Source: Diplonema japonicum (Eukaryota > Euglenozoa > Diplonemea > Diplonemida > Diplonemidae). From it: a stretch of DNA of 64,000 nt. Shown one piece after another: positions 9,546-18,095 of this stretch (positions within the stretch are counted from its first letter, which is position 1; each line of letters begins with the position of its first letter). The DNA lies in assembly GCA_964019335.1 (NCBI GenBank), contig OZ025681.1, positions 248,001-312,000 on the forward strand. The letters run 5' to 3'. Position numbers and translations under genes: made by a program. The notes beneath the pieces are model-generated. The model was not told the DNA's origin. It made no database searches and worked only from the letters and a program-made list of their open reading frames with translations.

Positions 9546-9861
9546 TTCCACTGGGCCCCTGCCATCAGCATGGCTGAAGTCTTGGGGAACAGGAAACCCG
9601 CAAACCCGGGTTTGAGGTGTTGGGTAACTGGAAAAAAAAAAAGAAAAGAATGATGAAATGTGGACTCCTGGAATGCAGCCTACCTTTTCAGGTTTAGATG
9701 AGAGAAGGGGGGAGGTATGTTAAAAAACTGTTCGTATTTGAAATGTGAGAAAAAGAAATATCAACCATACAACAAAAGAACAAGAATAAAAAAAAGAAAA
9801 AAGTATACATCGGGTGTGGTGGGAGTGCTTTTCTTGTGCCTCTTCTTCCCTTTCTGATGGG

Positions 9862-9970
9862 GAGGAAAGTGCAGTCGCTCCGTAACAGAGAACGCCCAAG
9901 ACACTTCAGAATGCTCCCACAACTGCAACAAAGCGTTGTCATGAAAGTAGTCAGATTGCTGCGTGCTTTC
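9862..9970 (-). pseudogene. Relic of the small membrane-protein gene (2)
   Basis: Nearly identical over its first ~70 nt to the relic at 7205-7313, including TTGTGGGAGCATTCTGAAGT, and therefore also related to the transmembrane-coding region of the intact copies; then it diverges. No open frame corresponds to the family protein. Confidence 0.62.
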
Positions 9971-10515
9971 GATGATTCCCTTTCTTTTTTCTTTTTTTTC
10001 CTTTGAAAAAAATAGTTGAAACCCTGTAGCTTAGCAAGAAGTGAACAGACAGGGGAACAAAAAAGAGATAGAGAAAGCTGTATTTTTATTTACTGCCAAC
10101 AAATAATGATCTTACTGTTTACCTCGAGATTTCGCATTTTCTGCCCATCCAGGGTCTTGAGGGATGGTCTATTCACTCGAGAGGTAAAGTCAATTCCTTT
10201 GGCAGTAGAGTAAAGTAGGTATAAAAAAAATGGGAGAATTTCTTCTTTTTTTTTTTCTTCTTTTTTTTTGATTCCCTTCTGATTACTGTAAAGTTGGGGG
10301 GTGTGTGGTTTATACAAAGTAACAAAAAAAAAAAAAAAAAAAAAAAACTGTTTCGATTTTAGTGGTGCCAAGCAGTATGTGACACAGCGATCCTTGTGAC
10401 ACTTCGCCCCGAAGTCCCCTGTGGTCCAAGAAAGATTTGTTCAGAACATAATCTCCTTTCCGGACTGTGCCTGGACAAGATTAAGAGATTCTACGGTAAT
10501 CAGTTGGTGAAAAAA
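9890..10515. repeat. Spacer duplication, copy 2
   Basis: Counterpart of 7235-7925. Confidence 0.85.
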
Positions 10516-10547
10516 AAAAAACTTTTAAATAAAAATAAAGAGTCGGC

Positions 10548-10660
10548 GAATCTTTTTGTTGTTTTGTGCAAGATTGGGTTTATCCTGCACAAGGAACAAA
10601 AAAAGAAATATATGAGTTAAAGGAAGTCGTTGATAGACGCCACTTTGTTCTCATCTTCAA
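10548..10660. repeat. Composite dispersed repeat R1+R2, copy 2
   Basis: GAGTCGGCGAATC and a decayed R1 (TTTTGTGCAAGATTGGG) followed by R2 (ATATGAGTTAAAGGAAGTCG, TTGTTCTCATCTTC), the same order as 14577-14805. Confidence 0.65.
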
Positions 10661-10706
10661 TAAATAATAGAAATGTATCGTTTTTTTGGATGAAGTTCTT
10701 CTTCTC

Positions 10707-11123
10707 CTAAGCTACACTTGGCACAGGAGGAGCCTGGGTACCATCCTGAGGGGGAGGATAGGCCCCACCCAGAGGGGGGGGAGGATAGGTAGAAACACCA
10801 CCTTGAGTGGCAGGATAGACAACAACAGCTTCAACAGGATTCGCCTGCTGGGTTGGACTGTTACAGCAGCACTTGACACAGCAGAAAATACAGAGGCCGA
10901 TCCCAATACACGTCAGCACGCTGCCCACAACAATAAAAGCGATCGAGAAACCAGTAATCTTGCAGTCGTAAGTGCTGCCGCTCTTCTCACAGGTACTCCA
11001 AGGGCATCTGCACGTGTACTCCGAAAACAGCTCCCTGTAACAGTAGTCATTCTGCGGGCTAGTCTCATCACACCCGGAGACAGCAAGAACAAACAGCGAC
11101 AACACAGCGATAAATCGATCCAT
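10707..11123 (-). CDS. Small cysteine-rich membrane protein, array copy C
   Basis: 138 residues. MDRFIAVLSLFVLAVSG signal peptide, ectodomain (CDETSPQND, CYREL, CRCPWSTCE, YDC), transmembrane segment GFSIAFIVVGSVLTCIGIG, Cys cluster CIFCCVKCCC, Pro-rich tail ending TQAPPVPSVA, the same end as copy B. It is first in the presumed direction of transcription. The ectodomain is a few residues shorter than in A and B, so most change is in the ectodomain and tail while signal peptide and membrane segment are nearly fixed. Confidence 0.8.
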   Translation of the reverse strand: MDRFIAVLSLFVLAVSGCDETSPQNDYCYRELFSEYTCRCPWSTCEKSGSTYDCKITGFSIAFIVVGSVLTCIGIGLCIFCCVKCCCNSPTQQANPVEAVVVYPATQGGVSTYPPPPLGGAYPPPQDGTQAPPVPSVA

Positions 11124-11171
11124 TGTTTCTTTTTTTTTCTTTTTTTTTTTTCTTCCTTTCCTCGGCTTTTC

Positions 11172-11173
11172 CT
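11172..11173 (-). promoter_or_regulatory. Predicted splice acceptor of array gene C
   Basis: Coding strand has T/C tract, then TTTAGTTCAACATAAAG, about 49 nt before the ATG; a variant of the A/B motif. Confidence 0.45.
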
Positions 11174-11323
11174 TTATGTTGAACTAAACACGAAATGAAA
11201 GAAAAGAGAGAAGGAAAAAAAAAAAAAAAAACAGAACTTAACTTATCTTTTCCTCCCTTTTCTTTTTTATTTTCCTCCAGCCCCCCAACTGTATCAACGT
11301 TCACAATTTCTTTGACAAGGCTC

Positions 11324-12655
11324 CTATCGCGACAGGCTTCTAAGGATGGCAGCTAGCTCATATTCCACCTTGTCCTGCAGTTGCCGCATTTGGTCCTGTT
11401 GTTGTGAGAGCTTTCCGTCGAGGTCTCTGAGGAAACCCTTCAGCTGGATCAATTTATCTTCAAGCACAGGATCCATGGAGGGGAGGACAGACCCTTTCAC
11501 GTCAAACCGAGCCCTCCTGAAGCTTTTGACGGCACCATAGATGGTGTTCCCCTTGTGCCCTTTGGGAGCAATTCTCTTGCTGTACTGTATGTAAACCGCC
11601 TCGATGAGAAGAACAGCTTTCTTGCGGTAAACCTGCAAAGCATCGCGAACGGTGAGATATTCCACCACGTAACGTTGGACCTTGGTCGGAGCAAGCTTGT
11701 TGGTTAGAACACCAGAAAATATGGTGGTGATGATAACACCGCTGATACCAAGGAGGACTGTTAACACCCTGCCAGAGATAGTTTTGGGGACAAAGTCGCC
11801 GAAACCGATTGTGGTGAATGTGATGAAGGAGAACCAAAAAACGTTTTCCAACCGCCCGAACTCGTTTCGCTGTTCGTTACGCTCCACGAGGAAAATCATG
11901 AAGCTGAACACAGCGATGACCAACGCAAAAGACACAGTGAGGACAACACCTGTTCTTGAGTAGAAAAGCATCTTTAGGGTCAGTCCCATTTTAATACGAA
12001 GATTCATGGTTTGAAACTCACGATTCGACGACACAATCTCGATCCTAAGCTTGTACGGCCGGCTGAAGGTGTGCAACATCCTCACAAATAAATACAATCT
12101 CATAAACATAGCGATCTGGCACAGCGTGAAAAACGTCCGCGAGGATTCTTGAAACACAAAAAGAGGGTGGACGACATGGACGAGAACCTCCGCAATTATG
12201 GATGTCCGCAGCCACCCGGATTTCCAAAGGGAGTAAGCTGCCTTAATGTCCCGTCTTTCTTCAAGGCTAGCATCTTCGATGTCGATTTTCGACCATTCCC
12301 GGCGTTTGTTCAGCAACAGCAATCTGTAGTACTGTATTATGAGGCAGATGGTAACGACGGTTGTGAGCGTTACTACGAGTTGCAAGCATAGCATTACGGT
12401 TTTTATTGTGGGGGAGGCAGAGTCCCACGTGGTGTCTGTGCGGAACTCGCCGGTGTACCATGTTACGCTAGCGCTTATGGCCATGGCCACGACACCTCCC
12501 ATTGAGAACATGATGATGTGCATGGTCTTGTTTCTCATTAGCTTGTCGTAAGCTTTATCTTCCCTCTCGTGGCCTGCCTTGCGTCTGAGCATCTTGCCTA
12601 CCCGGCTCAGCACTGCAACCCTCTTCGACAACGCTGGGTCTGAAATATTAGCCAT
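11324..12655 (-). CDS. SK-like (small-conductance Ca2+-activated type) potassium channel subunit
   Basis: 443 residues with about six membrane segments: roughly 46-66, 85-109, 151-168, 174-195, 236-256, a pore loop at 272-290 and 295-318. The pore carries the K+ filter TTIGFGD (281-287) followed by FVPKTISG. The segment IIAEVLVHVVHPLF resembles the SK-family S3 region, and there is no Arg-rich voltage sensor. After S6 a basic helix (KVQRYVVEYL...VYRKK) sits where SK channels bind calmodulin, and a coiled coil (QQQDQMRQLQDKV) ends the protein. Predicted role: K+ efflux at the plasma membrane gated by Ca2+/calmodulin; the calmodulin part is inferred from position only. The start is preceded by an A-rich leader. 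Confidence 0.75.
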   Translation of the reverse strand: MANISDPALSKRVAVLSRVGKMLRRKAGHEREDKAYDKLMRNKTMHIIMFSMGGVVAMAISASVTWYTGEFRTDTTWDSASPTIKTVMLCLQLVVTLTTVVTICLIIQYYRLLLLNKRREWSKIDIEDASLEERRDIKAAYSLWKSGWLRTSIIAEVLVHVVHPLFVFQESSRTFFTLCQIAMFMRLYLFVRMLHTFSRPYKLRIEIVSSNREFQTMNLRIKMGLTLKMLFYSRTGVVLTVSFALVIAVFSFMIFLVERNEQRNEFGRLENVFWFSFITFTTIGFGDFVPKTISGRVLTVLLGISGVIITTIFSGVLTNKLAPTKVQRYVVEYLTVRDALQVYRKKAVLLIEAVYIQYSKRIAPKGHKGNTIYGAVKSFRRARFDVKGSVLPSMDPVLEDKLIQLKGFLRDLDGKLSQQQDQMRQLQDKVEYELAAILRSLSR

Positions 12656-12853
12656 TTCTTTTTTTATTTTTTTTTTTTTTATTTCTTGTTACAACCCACT
12701 GGGCGAACAATATTCTTTTTTTTTTTTTCTTTTTTGTTTAGCTTGGTCATTGTGAGCCGCCGTTTTTTTCATCCACTATCCCCTACTACGCGGTTTCTCC
12801 TTCTTGCTGGTGGTCTTGTAAATTAAAAAAAGGAAAAAAAAGAAGAAGAAGAG

Positions 12854-12891
<38 letters not shown>

Positions 12892-13241
12892 GATCTAAGT
12901 GCTGAATAAAAAGAGTCTCAGATAAAACAAGAAAGACAGGTTCGGAAAAGAAATGGGGGGGGAATGAATCTCCGGGCAAACAGAAAAAAAAGAATTTTTG
13001 ATAAAATTTCGGCGTGCCTCCGTTCACTTAGAAATTCACACTTATCGGCCACCGTTCTGCTGTCTGGTGCCTGCGCCTGTTTGTCGTCGGACCCCGACCC
13101 CCCAAGATGTCGTTAACAAAAGAAAAAAAAAAATTACGTTGGCAAAAAAAAACGAAACAAAGAGACCTCGTAATACGGTTCTTTTTCAAATTTATATAAA
13201 AATCAAAACATCAAAAAAAAAAAAAAAAATCGATCACCTCT
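12656..13241. other. AT-rich spacer with long homopolymers
   Basis: No supported gene. Contains a run of about 39 A at 12857-12890 and a T-rich leader complement next to the channel start. Confidence 0.6.
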
Positions 13242-14396
13242 TTATGGGTTGATAGGTGTGGCCATAGTCCACGTCATGCCCCCATGACTTGTCGTGCCCT
13301 CCACACCATTGGTCAGAAAGATCGGCTTCCCCGTCCCATCAACGATCCACTGAGGCCTCTCACGCCTTCTGAGAGTTTCCGTGGTACCGTCAGTATAAGT
13401 GATATCGCACCAAGGGACCTGGGGGGTAGACTTCCAGTTGTACCCATCCTTGGACCACAGGTAGAGGTAGTTGCACCCGCAGTGCATAAGGATGCGGAAG
13501 GTCTTCTGTGCCTCAGAGTAGTACATCCCAGAGTCCTCGCATTCACTGGGGACCTGAAAGGGAACAGAAGGGGAAGCACGGATGTAAGGCCCAGACCAGT
13601 GCTCAGCAAAGGCCACTCCAGTCAACATAGCATTATAGTTCTCCTTGCTACGCGCCTTGTACACCATCAGGACAGAGGAGTTCGGGAATACGTGAACAGT
13701 AGGGTTGGTGACGAACTGATCATCCCACGCACCAGCGGGACCGGGGGACAAGATAGGCGTCTTAGACCTTTCCCATGGTCCATTAGGGGAGTTGGACGTT
13801 GCAAGACCTATCTGTTGGTTGCAGACAGGCTGCGAAGCAGGGTTTGAAGAGCACGTGTTGCTGCCAAGATCCTTCTCGTCGATTGTGCAGTTTTGTGACA
13901 CAGCACCTGTAGCAGTGCTTCCCATGTAGTAGAGAAGGTATGTTCCATTTGGAGCACGTGCAATGATTGGGTTGTGTTCAGTGAGCCCGTCCCATGTCGC
14001 TGTTGAAGGATGCAGCTGGCCAAGGGAGACATCATGGGGGGTGTAAGGTCCATGGACGGTGTCAGAGACAGAGTGCAGAACTTGGCTGTTTGTAAGCCAT
14101 GATTGAAGTGTGCAGTTGTTGTTCATCATGGCCCCGTACATGTGGTACTTCCCGTCGTCGCCCTTTGCCACCCCGCCGCCCCACGTTGATGTTGTGTTGA
14201 ACTGGTACGACAGGCACAGCCCGCCTTCGCCGCATTTGTAGGACGCTCCGAAGTTCACCTGCTCGCATGCTGCACCCTTGAATCCGAAATCGCATTTGCA
14301 TGTTCCTTGCACGCACAGCCCCCCACCGTTGCAATCGTCATTGGTGTTGCATCCCATGCACCACACTGCAAGGCATGCTAGAAGCAGGCACCGCAT
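13242..14396 (-). CDS. Secreted EGF plus GH43-like beta-propeller protein, copy 1
   Basis: 384 residues from the ATG at 14396. Signal peptide MRCLLLACLAVWCMG, one EGF-like module (about 16-45: CNTNDDCNGGGLC, GTCKC, GAACE), then a single catalytic-type domain with five-bladed propeller features of glycoside hydrolase clans GH43/62: DGKYHMYGA, EHNPIIARAPNG-YLLYYMG, VTNPTVHVFPNSS, EDSGMYYSEAQ, and RERPQWIVD near the end. Likely extracellular polysaccharide processing or binding; substrate unknown and catalytic acids not assigned. Several NxS/T sequons fit secretion. The paralogue at 21098-22246 has the same layout. Acceptor-like AG 65 nt upstream. Confidence 0.72.
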   Translation of the reverse strand: MRCLLLACLAVWCMGCNTNDDCNGGGLCVQGTCKCDFGFKGAACEQVNFGASYKCGEGGLCLSYQFNTTSTWGGGVAKGDDGKYHMYGAMMNNNCTLQSWLTNSQVLHSVSDTVHGPYTPHDVSLGQLHPSTATWDGLTEHNPIIARAPNGTYLLYYMGSTATGAVSQNCTIDEKDLGSNTCSSNPASQPVCNQQIGLATSNSPNGPWERSKTPILSPGPAGAWDDQFVTNPTVHVFPNSSVLMVYKARSKENYNAMLTGVAFAEHWSGPYIRASPSVPFQVPSECEDSGMYYSEAQKTFRILMHCGCNYLYLWSKDGYNWKSTPQVPWCDITYTDGTTETLRRRERPQWIVDGTGKPIFLTNGVEGTTSHGGMTWTMATPINP

Positions 14397-14460
14397 TTTA
14401 TTTGTTGGGGTTTTTAGTGACAGGTCGCTGTGGGGGTGAAGAGCGCAGCATAGCTTCACA

Positions 14461-14462
14461 CT
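14461..14462 (-). promoter_or_regulatory. Predicted splice acceptor of GH43-like copy 1
   Basis: Coding strand shows about 60 nt of C/T-rich sequence ending CCCCTTTAG, 65 nt before the ATG at 14396. Confidence 0.6.
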
Positions 14463-14576
14463 AAAGGGGAATGGATTAGAAGGGGCCTAAAGAGCAAGGA
14501 GTAAGGGGTAAGAAGGAAAGGGGGAAGGAATAAAGGAGGGGGAAAGATGTGCTTCCCCCCTCTAAGAAGGAAAAAT

Positions 14577-14805
14577 GAGTCGATTGATGGTTAGTTGTGC
14601 ACAGCTGGGGCTAACCTGTAGAAGGATAAGCCCAACAATGCTACCACTACTCTTTTTTTAACAATAACAATTCATTTTCAATATGTTGTTTTTCTTGTTC
14701 AAACAAAAAAAAAAAAGAGATACACTTTAAAAAAAAATATATATATGAGTTAAAGGAAGTCTTTGTGAGACGCCCCCTTGTTCTCATCCTCTACCTGCAT
14801 CCACC
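14577..14805. repeat. Composite dispersed repeat R1+R2, copy 3 (most complete)
   Basis: R1 at 14577-14703 (GAGTCGATTGATGG, GTGCACAGCTGGGG, AACCTGTAGAAGGATAAGCC) followed by R2 at 14741-14805 (ATATGAGTTAAAGGAAGTCT, TTGTTCTCATCCTCTACCTG). It abuts the 3' end of the retrotransposon fragment beginning at 14791. Confidence 0.8.
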
Positions 14806-16037
14806 CCCCTTCAGCAGCGGCTTCTCCTTCTTCGGTGGTCGTGCCGGCCTCCTCCCCAGCTTGGCTACTTTTTCCCTTCTTTCCTTTGCCCATTGCTTCC
14901 CCAGCTCCTCCAGGTCGTACTTGGTCTTCGTTGATGCAAAGCTTGCTCTTCTACTCCACCCGATCACCGCCTTCGTCCCTCCGATTGATCGCAGCGTATG
15001 TACTCTCTTGCATGGTTCAGCAGGGAAAGCCTTCTTCATCACCGTGTGCAGTCTTCTGGCCTTCTGTCGCACCTCTGCCAACTCCCCTAGCTTCCCTCCA
15101 AGGGACTTCTGGGTCACGTTTTCGAAATCCAGCGCCAGCTCCACCGTCGACACTGCCGTGCTTCTGTTCCCTCCATACCAGCGCAGCTGCTTGAGCCATT
15201 TCAGCACCGGCTTCGTGTACTCCTTCAGGGTGTTGCCGGTCTGCAGCCTCGCGAACTCCTCCTCTGTTGGTGCTGGGTGTGCCTCCCCCTCCGTGATCTC
15301 CAGCCATTGGTGTGTCCGGTAGATCTGCTGCCTCTTTGCCTGCAAGGCTGCGTCGCGTTCCCCCACCACAGCCAGCAGGTAACGCTGGGTCTTCTCGAGC
15401 CTGTCCTTGTCCTCCTTGGCCGCTTCCCTAGGGAGGATGCCATGGAGCCTCATGCACGGTTCTAGGCCTGTTCGTGTCGTGCCTGCATGTGCCTCCCGTT
15501 GCCCTACTTCGACAGCCAGTTCGCACTCCCACAGTGCATGCTCCAGGATGTTGGATACCTGTTGAATCTGACCGCATATGTCGCAGCGTGCCGTTGCGGG
15601 TTCGTCCTGCTGCCTCTGCTCCGCCAGCAGCATGCGCTCCAGCTCCGCGACTTCCCCTTCTCCTCCCGCCTCTCTTTCTTCTTCGTCTTCTGAGTCGTCT
15701 CGGGAATCTTCTTCGTCCACCTCCTCCTCCGTCGGTGGGATGTGTGCCACTGCGTCCGTCCGCCATCCCCGTGGGTGGACGTAGAAAACCGCGCCTGTGA
15801 TCACCCTGCGTAGGTCCCTTGCTGCTATGGGGTCCGACGACGCCAGCTTCCCCATAGCTCGTTTGTCTCGACAGCGGCTGCCGTCGCCATTCCTTTCATG
15901 GTGCTCCGTTTTCCCATGATGGCCTCCGCTTCACCACGCCTGAGCTTGTCTCTGATGTAGTGTCGGAACGCTCCTTCTCCATGGCCATGGTGTCCTTCAG
16001 CTGGTCCCAGGCCACCACTTGGAGGTTCCCCAGCCAT
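14791..16037 (-). pseudogene. 3' fragment of a non-LTR retrotransposon
   Basis: The main frame (14791-15855, 354 residues) encodes an acidic linker (EEEVDEEDSRDDSEDEEE), a CCHC knuckle (CDICGQ ... HALWEC) as found after the RT of LINE-type elements, then LEKTQRYLLAVVGERD, WLKQLRWYGGN, VSTVELALDF and RSIGGTKAVIGWSRR, and a basic end. The last blocks recur in the fragments at 38608 and 63460. Upstream coding sequence continues to about 16037 in another frame, so the copy is frameshifted and has lost its RT. No host function is implied. Confidence 0.72.
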
Positions 16038-16428
16038 GATTGATTGTGATTTTGTTAATTCCAACCCAATATCCAGCCCCAAAAAAGAAAAGAATAGTTC
16101 TTTTTTTTTTTATGACTAGATGTCTTTGTTGCACAAGGTATGCGTTTTTGCGCTCACCGTCCAAAAAGAAAAGAAAAAAAAAAAGAAGCTTTACTTTTAA
16201 CAGAATCATCCAAATATCATTAGGCTTGCTAAGAACTATGGGGAAGGGGGCCCTTGCTTTTCGTTGTGATATGAGCAGGGCTAAGTGCTATGCATTTCTA
16301 GGTGCAATTTCCTTTTCGGCTCAAAAGGAAACGTTCGAGAAAAAAAAACGGAAAAAAAAACAGATCTTTACGTTGGTACTACTAGAGTAAATAGGGGGGT
16401 TTACTTTAAAAACCTTTTTTTCGCACAA
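16038..16428. other. AT-rich spacer
   Basis: No supported gene or repeat beyond homopolymers. Confidence 0.5.
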
Positions 16429-17466
16429 CTATGACTTCTTTTCAGCTTGTTTAAGGGCTTCCCTCAGTTTCATCATTTGCCTTGATATAGTGTTTTCCAT
16501 GTCCTCTATCTTGCCTTTTGTTTTTTTTTCCTCCTGGCTGTGATTCTGCAGCAAGTCCGTCCTTTCGGTTTTAAGTTTCTTACAGTCCTGCTCCAGGCCC
16601 TCCCTGTCCTTTCTTTCTGTTTCAAGGACGCTTTTTAATTTCTCAAGCTCAGCTTGACATGTGGTCATTTTATCAGTGCACAATTTGTACCTTTGTTGGT
16701 CGTCATCTTGCTGAGATTGTGCTACAACTGCCGCAAGTTGCAGCTGCTTGATGATAGAATCTTTCCCTTCCACTACATTTGTGTGGGATGCCATCATCTG
16801 CTTGAGCCCCTCCAGCTCATCCCCACGTGATGTGAACTTCTCAATGCCCTCTTTCACATCGATTTGCAACTGGTTGATATTTGCTTTGAGCGACTCGTTC
16901 TCTTCCTCCGCACTCGTGAGCTTGTTCTGTAGTTCCGTGTGTTCATCTGCCATCATCTGCTTGAGCCCCTCCAGCTCATCCCCACGTGATGTGAACTTCT
17001 CAATGCCCTCCTTTACATCGATTTGCAACTGGTTGATATTTGCTTTGAGCGACTCGTTCTCTTCCTCCGCACTCGTGAGCTTGTTCTGTAGTTCCGTGTG
17101 TTCATCTGCCATCTTCTGCTTGAGCTCCTTCTCTTTGAGTTCCTCCTCGATTTGCAACTGGTTGATATTTGCTTTGAGCGACTCGTTCTCTTCTTCTGCA
17201 TTCGCGAGCTTGGCGGTCATCTCCTGGACCGTTACATTCAGTGTTTCTAACTGCTTTTGCATCTCGCCATTCCTTTCTGTCAGTGCGGCGTTGTTCTTGT
17301 TCTGTTTCTCGTTCAGTTCCATCAGTGCTTCGTTCTCGGTTTGCAGCTCTTTCGCGTTTTCCTGAACAGCAGGACCTCCCATGCTCTCGCAAAGTCCTTT
17401 GACCAACTCAGCCACCTCAGCCTTGGCCTCTGCGCTCCACTCCCCAGGATCGCAATGTGTGTGCAT
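16429..17466 (-). CDS. Coiled-coil protein with 53-residue repeats
   Basis: 345 residues, MHTHCDPGEWSAEAKAEVAE at the start, then an almost uninterrupted coiled coil rich in Glu/Lys/Leu/Gln. Residues about 85-240 contain 2.6 tandem copies of a 53-residue unit (MADEHTELQNKL, SAEEENESLKANINQLQI, KEGIEKFTSRGDELEGLKQ), matching a 159-nt DNA repeat. No motor, membrane or catalytic motif. A structural role is likely but unassigned. The first about 70 codons and the 5' flank are duplicated in the next gene (18096-18854), and the end QMMKLREAL resembles the end of the gene at 22664. Confidence 0.72.
   Translation of the reverse strand: MHTHCDPGEWSAEAKAEVAELVKGLCESMGGPAVQENAKELQTENEALMELNEKQNKNNAALTERNGEMQKQLETLNVTVQEMTAKLANAEEENESLKANINQLQIEEELKEKELKQKMADEHTELQNKLTSAEEENESLKANINQLQIDVKEGIEKFTSRGDELEGLKQMMADEHTELQNKLTSAEEENESLKANINQLQIDVKEGIEKFTSRGDELEGLKQMMASHTNVVEGKDSIIKQLQLAAVVAQSQQDDDQQRYKLCTDKMTTCQAELEKLKSVLETERKDREGLEQDCKKLKTERTDLLQNHSQEEKKTKGKIEDMENTISRQMMKLREALKQAEKKS
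16792..17205 (-). repeat. 159-nt tandem repeat within coiled-coil gene
   Basis: Units start near 16792, 16951 and 17110 (CATCATCTGCTTGAGCCCCT in the first two); the third is shortened and diverged. In frame, 53 codons per unit. Confidence 0.85.
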
Positions 17467-17680
17467 CTTTTTTTTTCTTTTCCCCCTCCCTTCCTGTTGC
17501 CTGATTCTTTCTTCGGGCTGGAATCAAAAGAGTTGCTTGTGCACACGGTATAGATCCTGGAATAAAACACTGCATGCAACCACTACTTCTTCTTTTTGCA
17601 CCTTCAAAGAAAGTATTTGTTAAAGCGTTATGGACAAAAAGAGAATCGCATTCACAAATCCGTTGTTGGGACGGCCGCGA
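17467..17680. repeat. Duplicated 5' flank of coiled-coil genes, copy 1
   Basis: GCCTGATTCTTTCTTCGGGC, TGGAATCAAAAGAGTTG, GGTATAGATCCTGG and AAAACACTGCATGC occur in the same order at 18855-19045. Confidence 0.8.
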
Positions 17681-17773
17681 AAGAACCGTCGGACGGGTTA
17701 CGGTGGCTTATGCTGGTGTAGCAAGAAAAGAAAGACAAGTGGTTAAAGCCACAGACCTTGGGGTTTTGCCCCT

Positions 17774-17832
17774 AAAACGATACGTTCTCCGGTGTCATTC
17801 CACAGGAGGCAGGGAGGGAGGGTGGTCTCACT
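17774..17832. repeat. Short dispersed repeat, copy 1
   Basis: GTTCTCCGGTGTCATTCCAC and GGGAGGGAGGGTGGTCTCAC match 19905-19962; both are followed by a GTTGGTGACA / GTAGAGAA-AGCTTTCTTTCTT segment (17858 and 20058). Confidence 0.75.
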
Positions 17833-17950
17833 TTATTCATAAAAGAAAAAAAGGAGCCGTTGGTGACACCCCGTAGAGAAAGCTTTTCTTTCTTCATAAA
17901 AAGAGAAAAAATGCATAATATTATAAAATGGAATATTACAGAATTTAAAA

Positions 17951-17982
17951 ATGAGTTAAAGTTCTCATCTTCTACCTGCGAT
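17951..17982. repeat. Dispersed repeat R2, short copy
   Basis: ATGAGTTAAAGTTCTCATCT then TCTACCTGC: the R2 ends with its middle deleted. Confidence 0.6.
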
Positions 17983-18095
17983 TTATAATATTAAAAAATA
18001 CATAGAGAGGTTAGCCCCACCAAAAGTTGAACAATAAAACGAAATCTTGGAGCTCCCACAAAATTCTTAAACGCTGCCAGTTTACTCGAACCTCT

